Shown here: positions 7,912 to 16,402 of the stretch, piece after piece | Layout: the number at the start of each line of letters is the position of its first letter | How positions within the stretch are numbered: position 1 is the stretch's first letter | DNA from: a candidate division KSB3 bacterium | Lineage (GTDB): Bacteria > Moduliflexota > Moduliflexia > Moduliflexales > Moduliflexaceae | Direction: 5' to 3' | Assembly (NCBI GenBank): GCA_002748425.1 | Contig: PDSJ01000023.1 | Span: 41,360 to 105,359 of the forward strand | Length of the DNA stretch: 64,000 bases | Notes under the pieces: model-generated | Databases searched by the model: none | Told to the model about the DNA's origin: nothing | Seen by the model: only the letters and a program-made list of their open reading frames with translations | Made by a program: the position numbers and the translations under genes

Positions 7912-9603
7912 TTAATCTATTACGTTCTTATCAGCAGGACGTTCAGGTTCTTCCTCGTGTTGTACGAGATCGTCCTTTGATTGCTGATGAGACTGCCTTT
8001 TCCACCAGGATTTTTTAGCAACGTTTGTCTCATCATCGCTTTCGGGATTTGCGTCGTCGTGTTCGTCCACATCCTTCTCTTGGTGTGTATCGATTTTTTC
8101 AAGTTCAGCGGCCCCTGTTTCAGGATATTGGGCTTCGCTGTTGAGAAGATGCTCCCCTGCGTGCTCTTCGGAATGCGCCAATATCGGCTCATGCCCCGAT
8201 TTTCTGGACCACCAGTGCCTTTTCTCTTCAGGAGGCTCTTTAACGGTCTGCTCAAGATCATTAGCCTCCGTGCCTGCATTCTCGGGCAGTGTTGCTTCAA
8301 GGGCCTGCTCGCGTTCTTTTTCAGAATCGATGTTATCCGCTTGCTGCTGTGCAGCCCCTACCGGGTCATCAACTGCTGAGGTTTTCCTCGACCACCAATA
8401 TTGCTTTTCATGCTCTTGGCTCTTGTACTCTTCTCCTGGCCCGGTTTCCCTGTGAGCGTCCAATGCTCTCTGCTGCTCGTCGGAAGCTGAAAGCGTTGTC
8501 TTCTCCTCTTCGAGTTCTCCCTTTTCAGACTTTTCTTTTGGGCCCTCCTGCCTGATCGAACGCTTGATTTGGCTCCAGAGAGAAGTTGCCCGGGTATACG
8601 CCTTTGTGTCGAATTCGCAACGATGCAGGGTCTCAGTAATCTGATCGGTAATGTGGTGTTGAACCGACTCTGCAGCGACCCGAATCGCATTCTTCACGTC
8701 GATCGCCTTGGAACTCCCATGCCCGACAATCACCACTCCGTTCAGACCAAGCAGCGGAGCACCTCCGTACTCAGAATGATCGATACGCTTTCTCATGGCA
8801 TTTATGGCGGGCTTGACCAGCAGGTAGCCCAGTTTGGTCCGCCAGTTCGTCGTAAACGCATCTTTCAGAAACACGCCAATCGTTTTCGCCAGGCTTTCGG
8901 AGACCTTTAACATCACGTTCCCTGTAAAACCGTCGCAGATCAAGACATCCACACGGCCGTTAAACAGGTCGCGACCTTCAGCATTCCCAATAAAATTCAG
9001 TGGGCTCTGGCGAAGCGGTTCGAAGACATCCTTGGTGAGCGTGTTGCCTTTTGACTCTTCTTCGCCGATGCTGAGGAGGCCGATTCGAGGATCTGCAATG
9101 CCGAAAACCTCCTGTGCATAGACATGAGCCATAACGGCAAATTGTAACAAATGTAAGGGTTTGCAATCAACATTCGCCCCCACGTCGACCACGACGGTGA
9201 CGCCGTTGATATTGGGAAAGCCCATGGACAGAGCAGGACGATCGATCCCTTCGAGCATACGGCAGGCAACTTTTCCGATCGCCATAGCAGCCCCGGTATT
9301 TCCGGCGCTGACCGCTGCATCAGCCTTGCCGGATTTAATCATATTGATCGCAACATGCAGTGAGGAATCCCGTTTCCGGCGCAAAGCCACGGAGGGGAGA
9401 TCGTGCATATCGACGATCTGGGATGCATGTCTGACTTCGATCGAGAGGCGGCTCGTGTTGTATTTTGCAAGTTCTTTCTGAACGTGCTCTTCCTGTCCGA
9501 CGAGAATTAAAGAGAATCCATATTCTTTCGCCGCCTGCACCGTCCCTTCGACAATTGCTTCCGGGGCATAATCACCACCCATTGCATCGACAGCAATCCT
9601 CAT
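7912..9603 (-). CDS. plsX: PlsX phosphate acyltransferase with a long charged tail
   Basis: The first ~340 residues are a normal PlsX, which converts acyl-ACP to acyl-phosphate at the membrane for phospholipid synthesis: MRIAVDAMGGDYAP, AGNTGA, VDVGANVDCKP, NAEGRD and CDGFTGN. I start at ATG 9603, where the family begins; an in-frame GTG sits at 9615. The usual length is about 330-345 residues, but this protein has 563. The extra ~220 residues are acidic and low in complexity, and contain three basic WW motifs at about 403 (YWWSRK), 464 (HWWSRK) and 533 (SWWKRQ), spaced 61-69 residues apart. A weaker LWSQIKRS lies at the junction. The tail is in frame and uninterrupted. The gene follows rpmF in the common yceD-rpmF-plsX order. 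Confidence 0.95.
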   Translation of the reverse strand: MRIAVDAMGGDYAPEAIVEGTVQAAKEYGFSLILVGQEEHVQKELAKYNTSRLSIEVRHASQIVDMHDLPSVALRRKRDSSLHVAINMIKSGKADAAVSAGNTGAAMAIGKVACRMLEGIDRPALSMGFPNINGVTVVVDVGANVDCKPLHLLQFAVMAHVYAQEVFGIADPRIGLLSIGEEESKGNTLTKDVFEPLRQSPLNFIGNAEGRDLFNGRVDVLICDGFTGNVMLKVSESLAKTIGVFLKDAFTTNWRTKLGYLLVKPAINAMRKRIDHSEYGGAPLLGLNGVVIVGHGSSKAIDVKNAIRVAAESVQHHITDQITETLHRCEFDTKAYTRATSLWSQIKRSIRQEGPKEKSEKGELEEEKTTLSASDEQQRALDAHRETGPGEEYKSQEHEKQYWWSRKTSAVDDPVGAAQQQADNIDSEKEREQALEATLPENAGTEANDLEQTVKEPPEEKRHWWSRKSGHEPILAHSEEHAGEHLLNSEAQYPETGAAELEKIDTHQEKDVDEHDDANPESDDETNVAKKSWWKRQSHQQSKDDLVQHEEEPERPADKNVID

Positions 9604-9708
9604 AAGTAGGGGCACCCTGAAAGATGTTCAACAAGGCATCGACTTTGCTGAACCGCTTTAATCATGATTGATGTCTTTCACGGCTTCATCAAACGCAGAT
9701 CAAGAGTC

Positions 9709-9891
9709 TCATTTGTCTTTGACTTCGATGATCTGGCGTCCTTTATACATTCCGCAATGCGGACACACGACATGCGGACGTTTCATCTCGTCGCATTCCG
9801 GGCATGGTGAAAGTTTCGGAATCGTTAATGCGTCGTGTGAGCGACGCATATTGCGTCGTGATTTCGAAGTTTTTCTTTTGGGTACTGCCAT
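9709..9891 (-). CDS. rpmF: Ribosomal protein bL32
   Basis: 60 residues beginning [20 protein letters not shown], the bL32 signature, followed by a zinc ribbon CPEC...CPHC and the G-YKGR end. It is a structural protein of the large ribosomal subunit. This is the four-cysteine (zinc-binding) form. It sits between yceD and plsX, the most conserved arrangement for this gene. Confidence 0.98.
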   Translation of the reverse strand: MAVPKRKTSKSRRNMRRSHDALTIPKLSPCPECDEMKRPHVVCPHCGMYKGRQIIEVKDK

Positions 9892-10000
9892 GATTGTTCT
9901 CCTTTGCTGTTCTATGAATTGCGCTCTTGTCTCTCTTGCAACAAAGCGCCTTGTTCGGTATGTTCGTCATTACTCCCGGAGCGATCGTACATTCGATCTT

Positions 10001-10531
10001 TTATTCAGTTCGTTTCTGGCCTGATAATTTTTTCAGGACGGCAAAGCGCGGATCGATCCTGTCTTTCGGGCAGGCACATGTTCCTTCATTCAGATCCTGT
10101 CCACACGATGAGCACAAACCTAAACACTCTTCCCGGCACAAGGGCTTGAACGGAAGCATGAGCAATAACTGTTCCCGGACGATGTCTTCGAGATCTATTA
10201 TTTTGTCCCTGTAAAACTCGACGTATAAATCCGTTTCTCGCAGTTCGAGTTCGTCAGCAGCTTTCTGTTCCTGAGGCTCTGGAAGAAAAATCAGTTTAAA
10301 GCACTCATCAACGTGCTGCCGATGCGCTTTCAGACAGCGCGAGCAGGACATTTCGACCTCAGCGATCAGTCTGGCTTCGAGGGTGACTTCCTCTTCGAGC
10401 TTCCGAATGCAGGCTTCCAGGTGTGCAGCCCCGATTAAGGTCGCGAATTCTTTCGGCAGTTGACAGGCAGGGCTGTTAAAATCGTAAGCCAACTCTTGCA
10501 CAGGCTGAAGTCGCTCAATATGTACAATCAT
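10001..10531 (-). CDS. yceD: YceD/DUF177 family protein
   Basis: 176 residues of the DUF177 family, encoded next to rpmF in most bacteria and linked in other organisms to 23S rRNA accumulation. Visible family features are the C-SRCL pair in the middle (MSCSRCLKAHRQ), the acidic DLYVEFYRDKIIDLEDIVREQL helix in two parts, and a C-terminal cysteine cluster (LCREECLGLCSSCGQDLN). The start is ATG 10531. It is the first gene of the yceD-rpmF-plsX-cutA-lpxH run, so the operon promoter is expected just upstream in 10532-10685, though I see no clear consensus. Confidence 0.9.
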   Translation of the reverse strand: MIVHIERLQPVQELAYDFNSPACQLPKEFATLIGAAHLEACIRKLEEEVTLEARLIAEVEMSCSRCLKAHRQHVDECFKLIFLPEPQEQKAADELELRETDLYVEFYRDKIIDLEDIVREQLLLMLPFKPLCREECLGLCSSCGQDLNEGTCACPKDRIDPRFAVLKKLSGQKRTE

Positions 10532-10685
10532 CTCTGCATTACCATAGGGTTGAAAGCCTCTTCAGAGCCATCAAGAAAGCAGGAAAGCAGACGCCGTATT
10601 TTGTCAAGAAGAAAGTTCGTTTCAAAAATATGAACGTTCGGCTCCCACATTGGGGGAGATAAACCGGATGTGACGTGTTTTTCTC

Positions 10686-10856
10686 TTACCAGGCGTAGGC
10701 TTCCGGGGCCTGGTTGCCAGGACCGGGCCAAATTTCATCGAGTCGGGTGAGGGCTTCATCCGTAAGCTGGATCACGAGGACTTTCACGTTGTGTTCGAGC
10801 CGCCCGACTTTCGGCTCTTCCAGGGAGCTGAGCTGTAGAGTTGGCAGAGATGTGTC
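10686..10856 (-). pseudogene. C-terminal relic of an aldo/keto reductase
   Basis: The minus strand reads 56 codons between two stops with no usable start. It ends as aldo/keto reductases do: LTDEALTRLDEIWPGPG followed by APEAYAW and a TAA. The preceding residues EEPKVGRLEHNVKVLVIQ fit the last strand before that helix. Only about the last 45 residues of a protein of about 330 are left. It lies 8 bases past the ABC gene stop. No catalytic part remains, so it is a gene remnant. Confidence 0.75.
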
Positions 10857-10864
10857 TCAGGACT

Positions 10865-11656
10865 TCACGACTCCATCACCCCGTTTTTTTCCTTGCCCAT
10901 CAGGGCCTCGCGCCGGAATCGTTCTTCTTGTTTGAGGAAGCTGAGTGGCACTCCGTACGCGCTTTCCAGATGTTCGCGGGTGAGTATTTCACTCGTGTGT
11001 CCATAAATTGGAGCATCATGCTTTTGGAGCAAGACTGCATAATCGGAATATCTTTGCGACAATTCAAGCTCGTGAAGAGCATAGCAAATGCTTGTGCCTT
11101 CCAGAGCGCTGAACTCCTGTAAAAATCCCAGAACCCGATGTTTTTGAGCGGGTTCCATCGCAAAGACCGGTTCATCCATGATCAGTACCCGAGAGCCATA
11201 TAAAAGGCTGAACGCCAGAATGGTCCGCTGCAGTTCCCCTTTGCTGATGTCCTGAGTCTTACGCTGTAACACATGTTCTAGCTCGAAGACTTCGATCGAC
11301 ATCTGGATGATGTCTTCATGCTTCTGTTCACGAAAACCATTCTGAAGAACCACATGGAGCAAGTCACCGACACAATCCTTGGTGTCGAACTCCATGTTTT
11401 GAAAAATGAATGAAGCAGAGCGATGCCGGTGAATTTCATCTTGAAAGGTTTTCGTGTCCTGACCCAGCAGTGAGATCGTCCCTGTCGTCGGTTGTACAAG
11501 GCCGGCTGCCAGCAGTAACAGGGTTGACTTTCCCGTACCGTTCTGCCCCAGCACTGCAGTGGTCCCTGGCCACAAGTCTAAAAAAAGGTTCTGAAAGACC
11601 GGTACGCTGCTTTCAGGATAGAAAAATGATACGTTGTCAAAATGGATAAGACTCAT
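10865..11656 (-). CDS. ABC transporter ATP-binding protein (orphan)
   Basis: 263 residues with an ABC ATPase fold: Walker A GQNGTGKST, Q-loop FIFQNMEF, signature DISKGELQRT (a variant of LSGGQ), Walker B VLIMDEP, and an ALHE switch histidine. It binds and hydrolyses ATP to drive a transporter. No permease or binding protein gene is adjacent; the neighbours are a reductase relic and the divergent tsaE. The overall style recalls energy-coupling (ECF) or metal-type importers, but the substrate cannot be inferred. The C-terminal ~30 residues are strongly charged. Confidence 0.85.
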   Translation of the reverse strand: MSLIHFDNVSFFYPESSVPVFQNLFLDLWPGTTAVLGQNGTGKSTLLLLAAGLVQPTTGTISLLGQDTKTFQDEIHRHRSASFIFQNMEFDTKDCVGDLLHVVLQNGFREQKHEDIIQMSIEVFELEHVLQRKTQDISKGELQRTILAFSLLYGSRVLIMDEPVFAMEPAQKHRVLGFLQEFSALEGTSICYALHELELSQRYSDYAVLLQKHDAPIYGHTSEILTREHLESAYGVPLSFLKQEERFRREALMGKEKNGVMES

Positions 11657-11931
11657 ATACTCGTTGTGGCGTCAGCTCTGACGGAATTTGTGGCTTCTGT
11701 CAACGCAATGTGTAGCGATTGTTACATATATCATTCCTTATGAGAAACGTCAGGAGACATCGCTTGATATGGCAAGAAAAAAATGTTCTGATTTTTTCGA
11801 TTGACAATATTGGGACGAATGGCGCTGGAATCTGGAGATCGTGAGATTGCGGTTCTGTGTCCGTAAGGTTTTTATGACAACATGGGCAGAGCGTCGCGCT
11901 GTTCTGTGAGACCGGGGAGAGAGAGGAGCGT

Positions 11932-12417
11932 ATGAGGATGGAACTACACGTGAAGATGCATTCATATTCGGCAGAAGAGACATTTGAGGCGGGAAGAGTC
12001 GTGGCTAAGGGATTGTTTCCAGGATCTGTTGTGGCTTTTCGCGGAGATTTAGGGGCCGGGAAAACCTGTTGCGCTCAGGGCATCGCCGTGGGATTGGGCG
12101 TGAAAGAGCGCAGTCAGATTACCAGTCCGACCTTTACGCTGATTCAGGAATACCAGGGCCGTCTTCCGATTTATCATTTTGACGTCTATCGCTTGACGTG
12201 CGAGGAAGAAATCTATGATTTAGGTTATGAGGAATATTTTTATGGCAAAGGAGTGACGCTTGTCGAATGGGCGGAGCGCATTGAGGCAATTTTGCCCCGG
12301 GATTGCTTAGAGATAACTCTGCAGATTGAAAAAGATCAGTCCCGAACACTCCGGTTTTACTCGTGTAACGAGCAGTATAGGCGAGTTCTCACATTCATGA
12401 ACGCGGAACACGTGTGA
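11932..12417 (+). CDS. tsaE: TsaE, tRNA t6A biosynthesis ATPase
   Basis: 161 residues of the TsaE family, the ATPase that works with TsaB and TsaD to make N6-threonylcarbamoyl-adenosine at position 37 of ANN-decoding tRNAs. Seen: Walker A GDLGAGKT, the SPTFTLIQEY switch, HFDVYRL, LGYEEYF and VEWAERI. All are standard. The start at ATG 11932 is supported by GAGG a few bases upstream. It converges with minE, leaving about 28 bases between stops. Confidence 0.95.
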   Translation: MRMELHVKMHSYSAEETFEAGRVVAKGLFPGSVVAFRGDLGAGKTCCAQGIAVGLGVKERSQITSPTFTLIQEYQGRLPIYHFDVYRLTCEEEIYDLGYEEYFYGKGVTLVEWAERIEAILPRDCLEITLQIEKDQSRTLRFYSCNEQYRRVLTFMNAEHV

Positions 12418-12445
12418 GAGAAAACACGCTCGTACACTGCTCTTC

Positions 12446-12694
12446 CTAGCGCTGGAACGGCACAGTGACTTCCAACATTTCGACATCGGCGGCGTCGGAC
12501 ATCCGAACCTCGATATGCTTGGAATCGATATCGACAAATTTTGAAATGACTTGAATGATCTCTTCCTTCATCTGTTCCATCAACGGCGCACTCACTCCAC
12601 GACGCTCATGAGCCAGAATAATTTTCAGCCGTTCTGCTGCAACATCCGCACTTTTGGACTGGCGGCGAAATAAGCGTTTTAGGAATTCACTCAT
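12446..12694 (-). CDS. minE: MinE cell division topological specificity factor
   Basis: 82 residues, a normal MinE length. The N-terminal membrane-targeting helix (MSEFLKRLFRR) is followed by the MinD-activating segment AAERLKIILAHERRG and the dimerising beta part ending in MLEVTVPF. MinE stimulates the MinD ATPase and gives the Min system its pole-to-pole oscillation. It starts 6 bases after the minD stop, so translation is probably coupled. Confidence 0.96.
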   Translation of the reverse strand: MSEFLKRLFRRQSKSADVAAERLKIILAHERRGVSAPLMEQMKEEIIQVISKFVDIDSKHIEVRMSDAADVEMLEVTVPFQR

Positions 12695-12700
12695 TATGTA

Positions 12701-13498
12701 TTATCCCCGTTTCACTAAGCGTTTTAGTCCACCGAATAATCCCCGATGTTCACGCAGGGGCAGGAATTCAACGCTTTCCCCTTCGAGACGGCGTACGATA
12801 TTTTTAAACGCTTTGCCGGCGATTGATTTTTTCGATAAAATTGCAGGCTCGCCACGGTTCGTATAGGAGACCATGTTCTCGTCTTCAGGGACGACACCGA
12901 TCAGATCGACGGCCAGGATTTGCAGAATGGTGTCGGTGTCGAGCATGTCTCCGCGTTTAACCAGTTCCGGGTTTATCCGGTTTATGATGAGTTTGGGGTT
13001 ACGCTTTCCCGAGGCTTCCAGCAGGCCAATCACTCGATCTACATCGCGGACAGCCGAAATCTCCGGAGTCGTGACAAGCAGGGCCATATCCGCGCCGATA
13101 ACAGCGTTTCTGAATCCAACCTCGATTCCGGCGGGACAATCGATCAGCACATAGTCGAACACTTTGCGTAATTTTTCCGTCAGTTCAAGCATTTGTTCCG
13201 ATGTGACCGCTTCTTTACTCCGCGTTTGAGCCGCTGGCAAAAGGAAGAGGTTTTTATGCCGTTTGTCCCGGATCAGCGCCTGGCTGATTTTACACTTCCG
13301 TTCAATCACATTCACCAAATCGTAAACGATTCGATTTTCCAGACCAAGAACCATATCCAGATTTCTCAGGCCGATATCGGCATCCACGACACAGACTTTA
13401 CGTTCCGACATCGCAAGACCGGTTCCAATATTTGCGGTATTGGTGCTTTTTCCAACTCCGCCTTTTCCCGATGTCACGACAAATACCTTTCCCGACAT
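12701..13498 (-). CDS. minD: MinD septum-site determining ATPase
   Basis: 265 residues with the deviant Walker A GKGGVGKST at residues about 11-19, switch regions VDADIGLRNLDMVLG and DCPAG, and a C-terminal stretch (LFGGLKRLVKRG) that fits the amphipathic membrane-targeting helix. MinD binds the membrane with ATP and recruits MinC to block FtsZ rings away from mid-cell. It sits between minC and minE in one operon. Confidence 0.97.
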   Translation of the reverse strand: MSGKVFVVTSGKGGVGKSTNTANIGTGLAMSERKVCVVDADIGLRNLDMVLGLENRIVYDLVNVIERKCKISQALIRDKRHKNLFLLPAAQTRSKEAVTSEQMLELTEKLRKVFDYVLIDCPAGIEVGFRNAVIGADMALLVTTPEISAVRDVDRVIGLLEASGKRNPKLIINRINPELVKRGDMLDTDTILQILAVDLIGVVPEDENMVSYTNRGEPAILSKKSIAGKAFKNIVRRLEGESVEFLPLREHRGLFGGLKRLVKRG

Positions 13499-13521
13499 AG
13501 TATTCAGATCTCCTTACAGGG

Positions 13522-14421
13522 TTACAAGAATGGCTCGATTACAATCGTACCGTCTTTAATATAGGCTTTTTCCGCCCGGGAGTGTTTGTCTCTCATTCGA
13601 GGTCCTTCGTCGGGCGGTCTGCCGATAAACTGTGCAATGCGTAATTGCGAAGGGTAAAAATTCATCCCGATTACTATGGCGCGTTCTTCCCCCTCAGCCC
13701 CGGCATGGACCACGCCGTGCAGGCGGCCCATCACGATAATGTCTCCACTGGCAATAACGTACGCTCCGGGATTGACATCTCCAAGTATGATGATATTTCC
13801 CGAAAATTCTAAACTCTGCCCGGAACGAACCGTTCCGCGAAAATAGAAGGCAGTTTCTTCATTCTCATACAAATAGTCCGACGAGTAGGTTTCTTTCTGC
13901 ACCCAGCCTCCTTTCACAGGGATGCGAAAGGTCTCGTCCAGGAATTTCATGAATTCATCGTCGTTGTCTGTATCGACGCTTTCCTGCTGCTCTAAAGGAA
14001 GCGCCCTGTTCTCAGGGACAGCAGCAATGGTGTCGTCTCCGGTAGTCAAGGGCCGCGCTGGAAGATCGTGGCCTGTTTGCGGTATGGCAGCAGTTTCCGT
14101 CGGAGCGCTGTCGGCGTGTTTCTCCTTGATGCCTTCTGTGTCCTCGGCTAACGGTCGGGATGTACCGATAGTCGTCAGCGACCTGATGCGTAAAGCATAG
14201 ATCCCCTCGACAATCGTCTGAAGCGCTGCTTTTTCTTCATGTGTGAGGAGCCGAGTTCCTGTATCAATCGTGACTTCAGCACCATGAAAGAAGTTATTCG
14301 ATGAGGCCAGCTTGTCTTTAAGCGCAGTGAACACGTCATGAAGCGGCAGCCGATCATTGAGAAAAATCCACAAGCCTTCTTTTTGCCCTTTGATCTCTAC
14401 CGAATATTCTTTCGTGCCCAT
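13522..14421 (-). CDS. minC: MinC septum formation inhibitor with long linker
   Basis: 299 residues, longer than the usual ~230. The N-terminal FtsZ-inhibiting domain covers about 1-105. The C-terminal right-handed beta-helix domain that binds MinD begins near residue 190 (FRGTVRSGQSLEFSG, GDVNPGAYVIASGDIIV, GRLHGVVHAGA). Between them lies a linker of about 85 residues rich in Thr, Pro, Ala and Glu, probably disordered. It is the first gene of minCDE, with minD 23 bases downstream. The start ATG 14421 agrees with the family's beginning. Confidence 0.94.
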   Translation of the reverse strand: MGTKEYSVEIKGQKEGLWIFLNDRLPLHDVFTALKDKLASSNNFFHGAEVTIDTGTRLLTHEEKAALQTIVEGIYALRIRSLTTIGTSRPLAEDTEGIKEKHADSAPTETAAIPQTGHDLPARPLTTGDDTIAAVPENRALPLEQQESVDTDNDDEFMKFLDETFRIPVKGGWVQKETYSSDYLYENEETAFYFRGTVRSGQSLEFSGNIIILGDVNPGAYVIASGDIIVMGRLHGVVHAGAEGEERAIVIGMNFYPSQLRIAQFIGRPPDEGPRMRDKHSRAEKAYIKDGTIVIEPFL

Positions 14422-14899
14422 CTTGTAAATACGTATCGTTAGTCGTGCTCGTTTTCGCGGTCTGTTCCTTTCAAACGCCCCATGCTTCGCCGTCAGGATG
14501 TCATAACAAGACGTTATTACGCCGAAGACTGGAGCGCATTTTTATGAAGTCAAGTTTTATCAGGCGGAATTTTCAAAAAGCTGCAAAGAGATCAGGGACT
14601 TTTCACCTGGAAGTTGTGTTAATGTGAAGACACGCAGGCTGTGTGTAAGTTTGATCGAAAATGAATTCATCTGGAATTTATTGATCCCCGATCCGCCCCG
14701 AAACACTGAGGGGATCACACTGAGGACCTGCTGCTCAGGAACGCCGCATGGATTTTCCTCCTTTCCGCTTGACATCTTGTCGGATCACGAGTTGACTGTC
14801 AGTAAACAGCACCATAAGTCGTAGGGCTAAAAAGTATTGAGAGGGAGAAGAGTATGAGCGTTTCATTCAAACACCTTACTGTCATAAAAGGAGCATGGT
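14422..14899. other. Intergenic, no gene seen
   Basis: About 480 bases between the divergent minC and the first M16 peptidase. Both promoters are expected here. Two TTGACA/TTGACT-like hexamers lie near 14769 and 14792 on the plus strand, but neither has a convincing partner hexamer. An AAAGGAG ribosome binding site precedes ATG 14900. Small open frames such as 14624-14824 show no family features. Confidence 0.5.
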
Positions 14900-16390
14900 A
14901 TGAGGAAAGAGGTTAGGATATGTTTTCTCGGTCTGTCTGCGCTTTTACTGGCGCCCGTTGCTGTTGCTGCGCAGTCACTTGAGGGGAAAGTCATTGAGCA
15001 CAGACTGAAGAATGGTCTGACATTGCTCATGTATGAGCGGCATCAGGCCCCGATTGTCTCCTGCCGAACGTTTGTAAATGTTGGATCGGCCAACGATCGT
15101 CTGGGAGAAACCGGAATCGCGCATATGACTGAGCATATCGCGTTTAAAGGCAGCAAGACGATCGGGACAACGGATTACGTGCAGGAGAAAGTCCATCTGG
15201 ACCGTCTTCACGAACTGTGGAGAGCGTTTAACCATGAGCGCGAAAAAGGACGGAATGCCGATGCAGAGCGCCTGGCGCAACTTCAGGAGGAGATTCGCGA
15301 AACTCAGAAAAAGGCAGATGCCTTTGTGGTCTCGGAAGCTTACAGCAAGATTCTTGAAGAACACGGAGGGATCGGCTTGAACGCGTCGACTTCACGCGAT
15401 AGCACGCAATATTTTGTCGACCTTCCGGCGAATCGTCTCGAACTCTGGATGCTGCTGGAGGCCGATCGCTTGATGAATATCGTTCCCCGGGAGTTCTATA
15501 AGGAGCGGGATGTCGTCATGGAAGAACGGCGTATGCGGACGGATGCGTCGCCGATCGGGACCTTAATTGAACAGTTTCTGGGAACTGCCTTTATCGCTCA
15601 TCCCTATGGCTTACCTGCAATCGGATGGGCCTCTGACATCGAAGGTCTTACGGTGGAAGAGCTTGAAGCGTTTTATCGCCGCTACTATTCACCTTCGAAT
15701 ATGACGGTCGCTCTTGTGGGCTCTATTCAGCCAGATGCTGTGATCCTGATGGCGGAGAAGTATTTTGGCCAGATTCCGTCAGGCCCGCCGGCTCCCAGAA
15801 TTCACACGGTCGAGCCCCCGCAGGTCGGCGAACGACGGGTCAAGGTGGAATGGGATTCAAACCCCTACATCCTGCTTGGGTATCATCGTCCCGACGTACG
15901 GCACGAAGACGATCCGGTCTTTGATGTAATCTCCTTTTTACTGAGTACCGGACGCACGTCTCAGCTGTATAAACACCTGGTCGAAGAGCAGCAGCTTGCG
16001 GCCTATGTCAGCACCAGCGCGAATTTTGCCGGACAAAAATATCCGAACCTGTTTTTCTTTGTGGGGGTCCCGCTGGCTCCTCATACACTTGAGGAATTGG
16101 AAGAGGCACTGTATGAAGAAATCGAGCTGTTGAAACGTCGGCCGGTGGATGAACGGGAGCTGCAAAAAGTCATTAATAATATGGAAGCCGAATTTATCGA
16201 TTCACTCTCTTCCAACAGCGGCCTGGCTGAACAGCTTGTTTTTGCGCAAGGAATTATGGGCGACTGGCGCGCGATTGAAGAACAGATGGAACGTATGAAA
16301 ACTATCACAGCTGCCGATGTGATGCGAGTGGCAAACAAGTACTTTACTGAACGAAATCGTACTGTGGCCTGGCTGGTAAAAAAGAAATAG
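14900..16390 (+). CDS. M16 family zinc peptidase, active subunit
   Basis: 496 residues with a cleavable signal peptide (LSALLLAPVAVAAQS), so exported to the periplasm. The inverted zinc motif HMTEH lies at about residue 76 (GIAHMTEHIAFKG), with the third ligand expected in VVMEERRMR. An insertion of about 70 charged helical residues separates these, larger than in mitochondrial-type M16 enzymes. A second M16 domain follows. The start has AAAGGAG 8 bases upstream. The next gene encodes a partner lacking the zinc motif, 12 bases downstream. Confidence 0.93.
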   Translation: MRKEVRICFLGLSALLLAPVAVAAQSLEGKVIEHRLKNGLTLLMYERHQAPIVSCRTFVNVGSANDRLGETGIAHMTEHIAFKGSKTIGTTDYVQEKVHLDRLHELWRAFNHEREKGRNADAERLAQLQEEIRETQKKADAFVVSEAYSKILEEHGGIGLNASTSRDSTQYFVDLPANRLELWMLLEADRLMNIVPREFYKERDVVMEERRMRTDASPIGTLIEQFLGTAFIAHPYGLPAIGWASDIEGLTVEELEAFYRRYYSPSNMTVALVGSIQPDAVILMAEKYFGQIPSGPPAPRIHTVEPPQVGERRVKVEWDSNPYILLGYHRPDVRHEDDPVFDVISFLLSTGRTSQLYKHLVEEQQLAAYVSTSANFAGQKYPNLFFFVGVPLAPHTLEELEEALYEEIELLKRRPVDERELQKVINNMEAEFIDSLSSNSGLAEQLVFAQGIMGDWRAIEEQMERMKTITAADVMRVANKYFTERNRTVAWLVKKK

Positions 16391-16402
16391 GAGTGTCAAC
16401 TT

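Noticed and set aside
11801..11830. TTGACA before tsaE
   Set aside because: No acceptable -10 hexamer follows at 16-18 bases.
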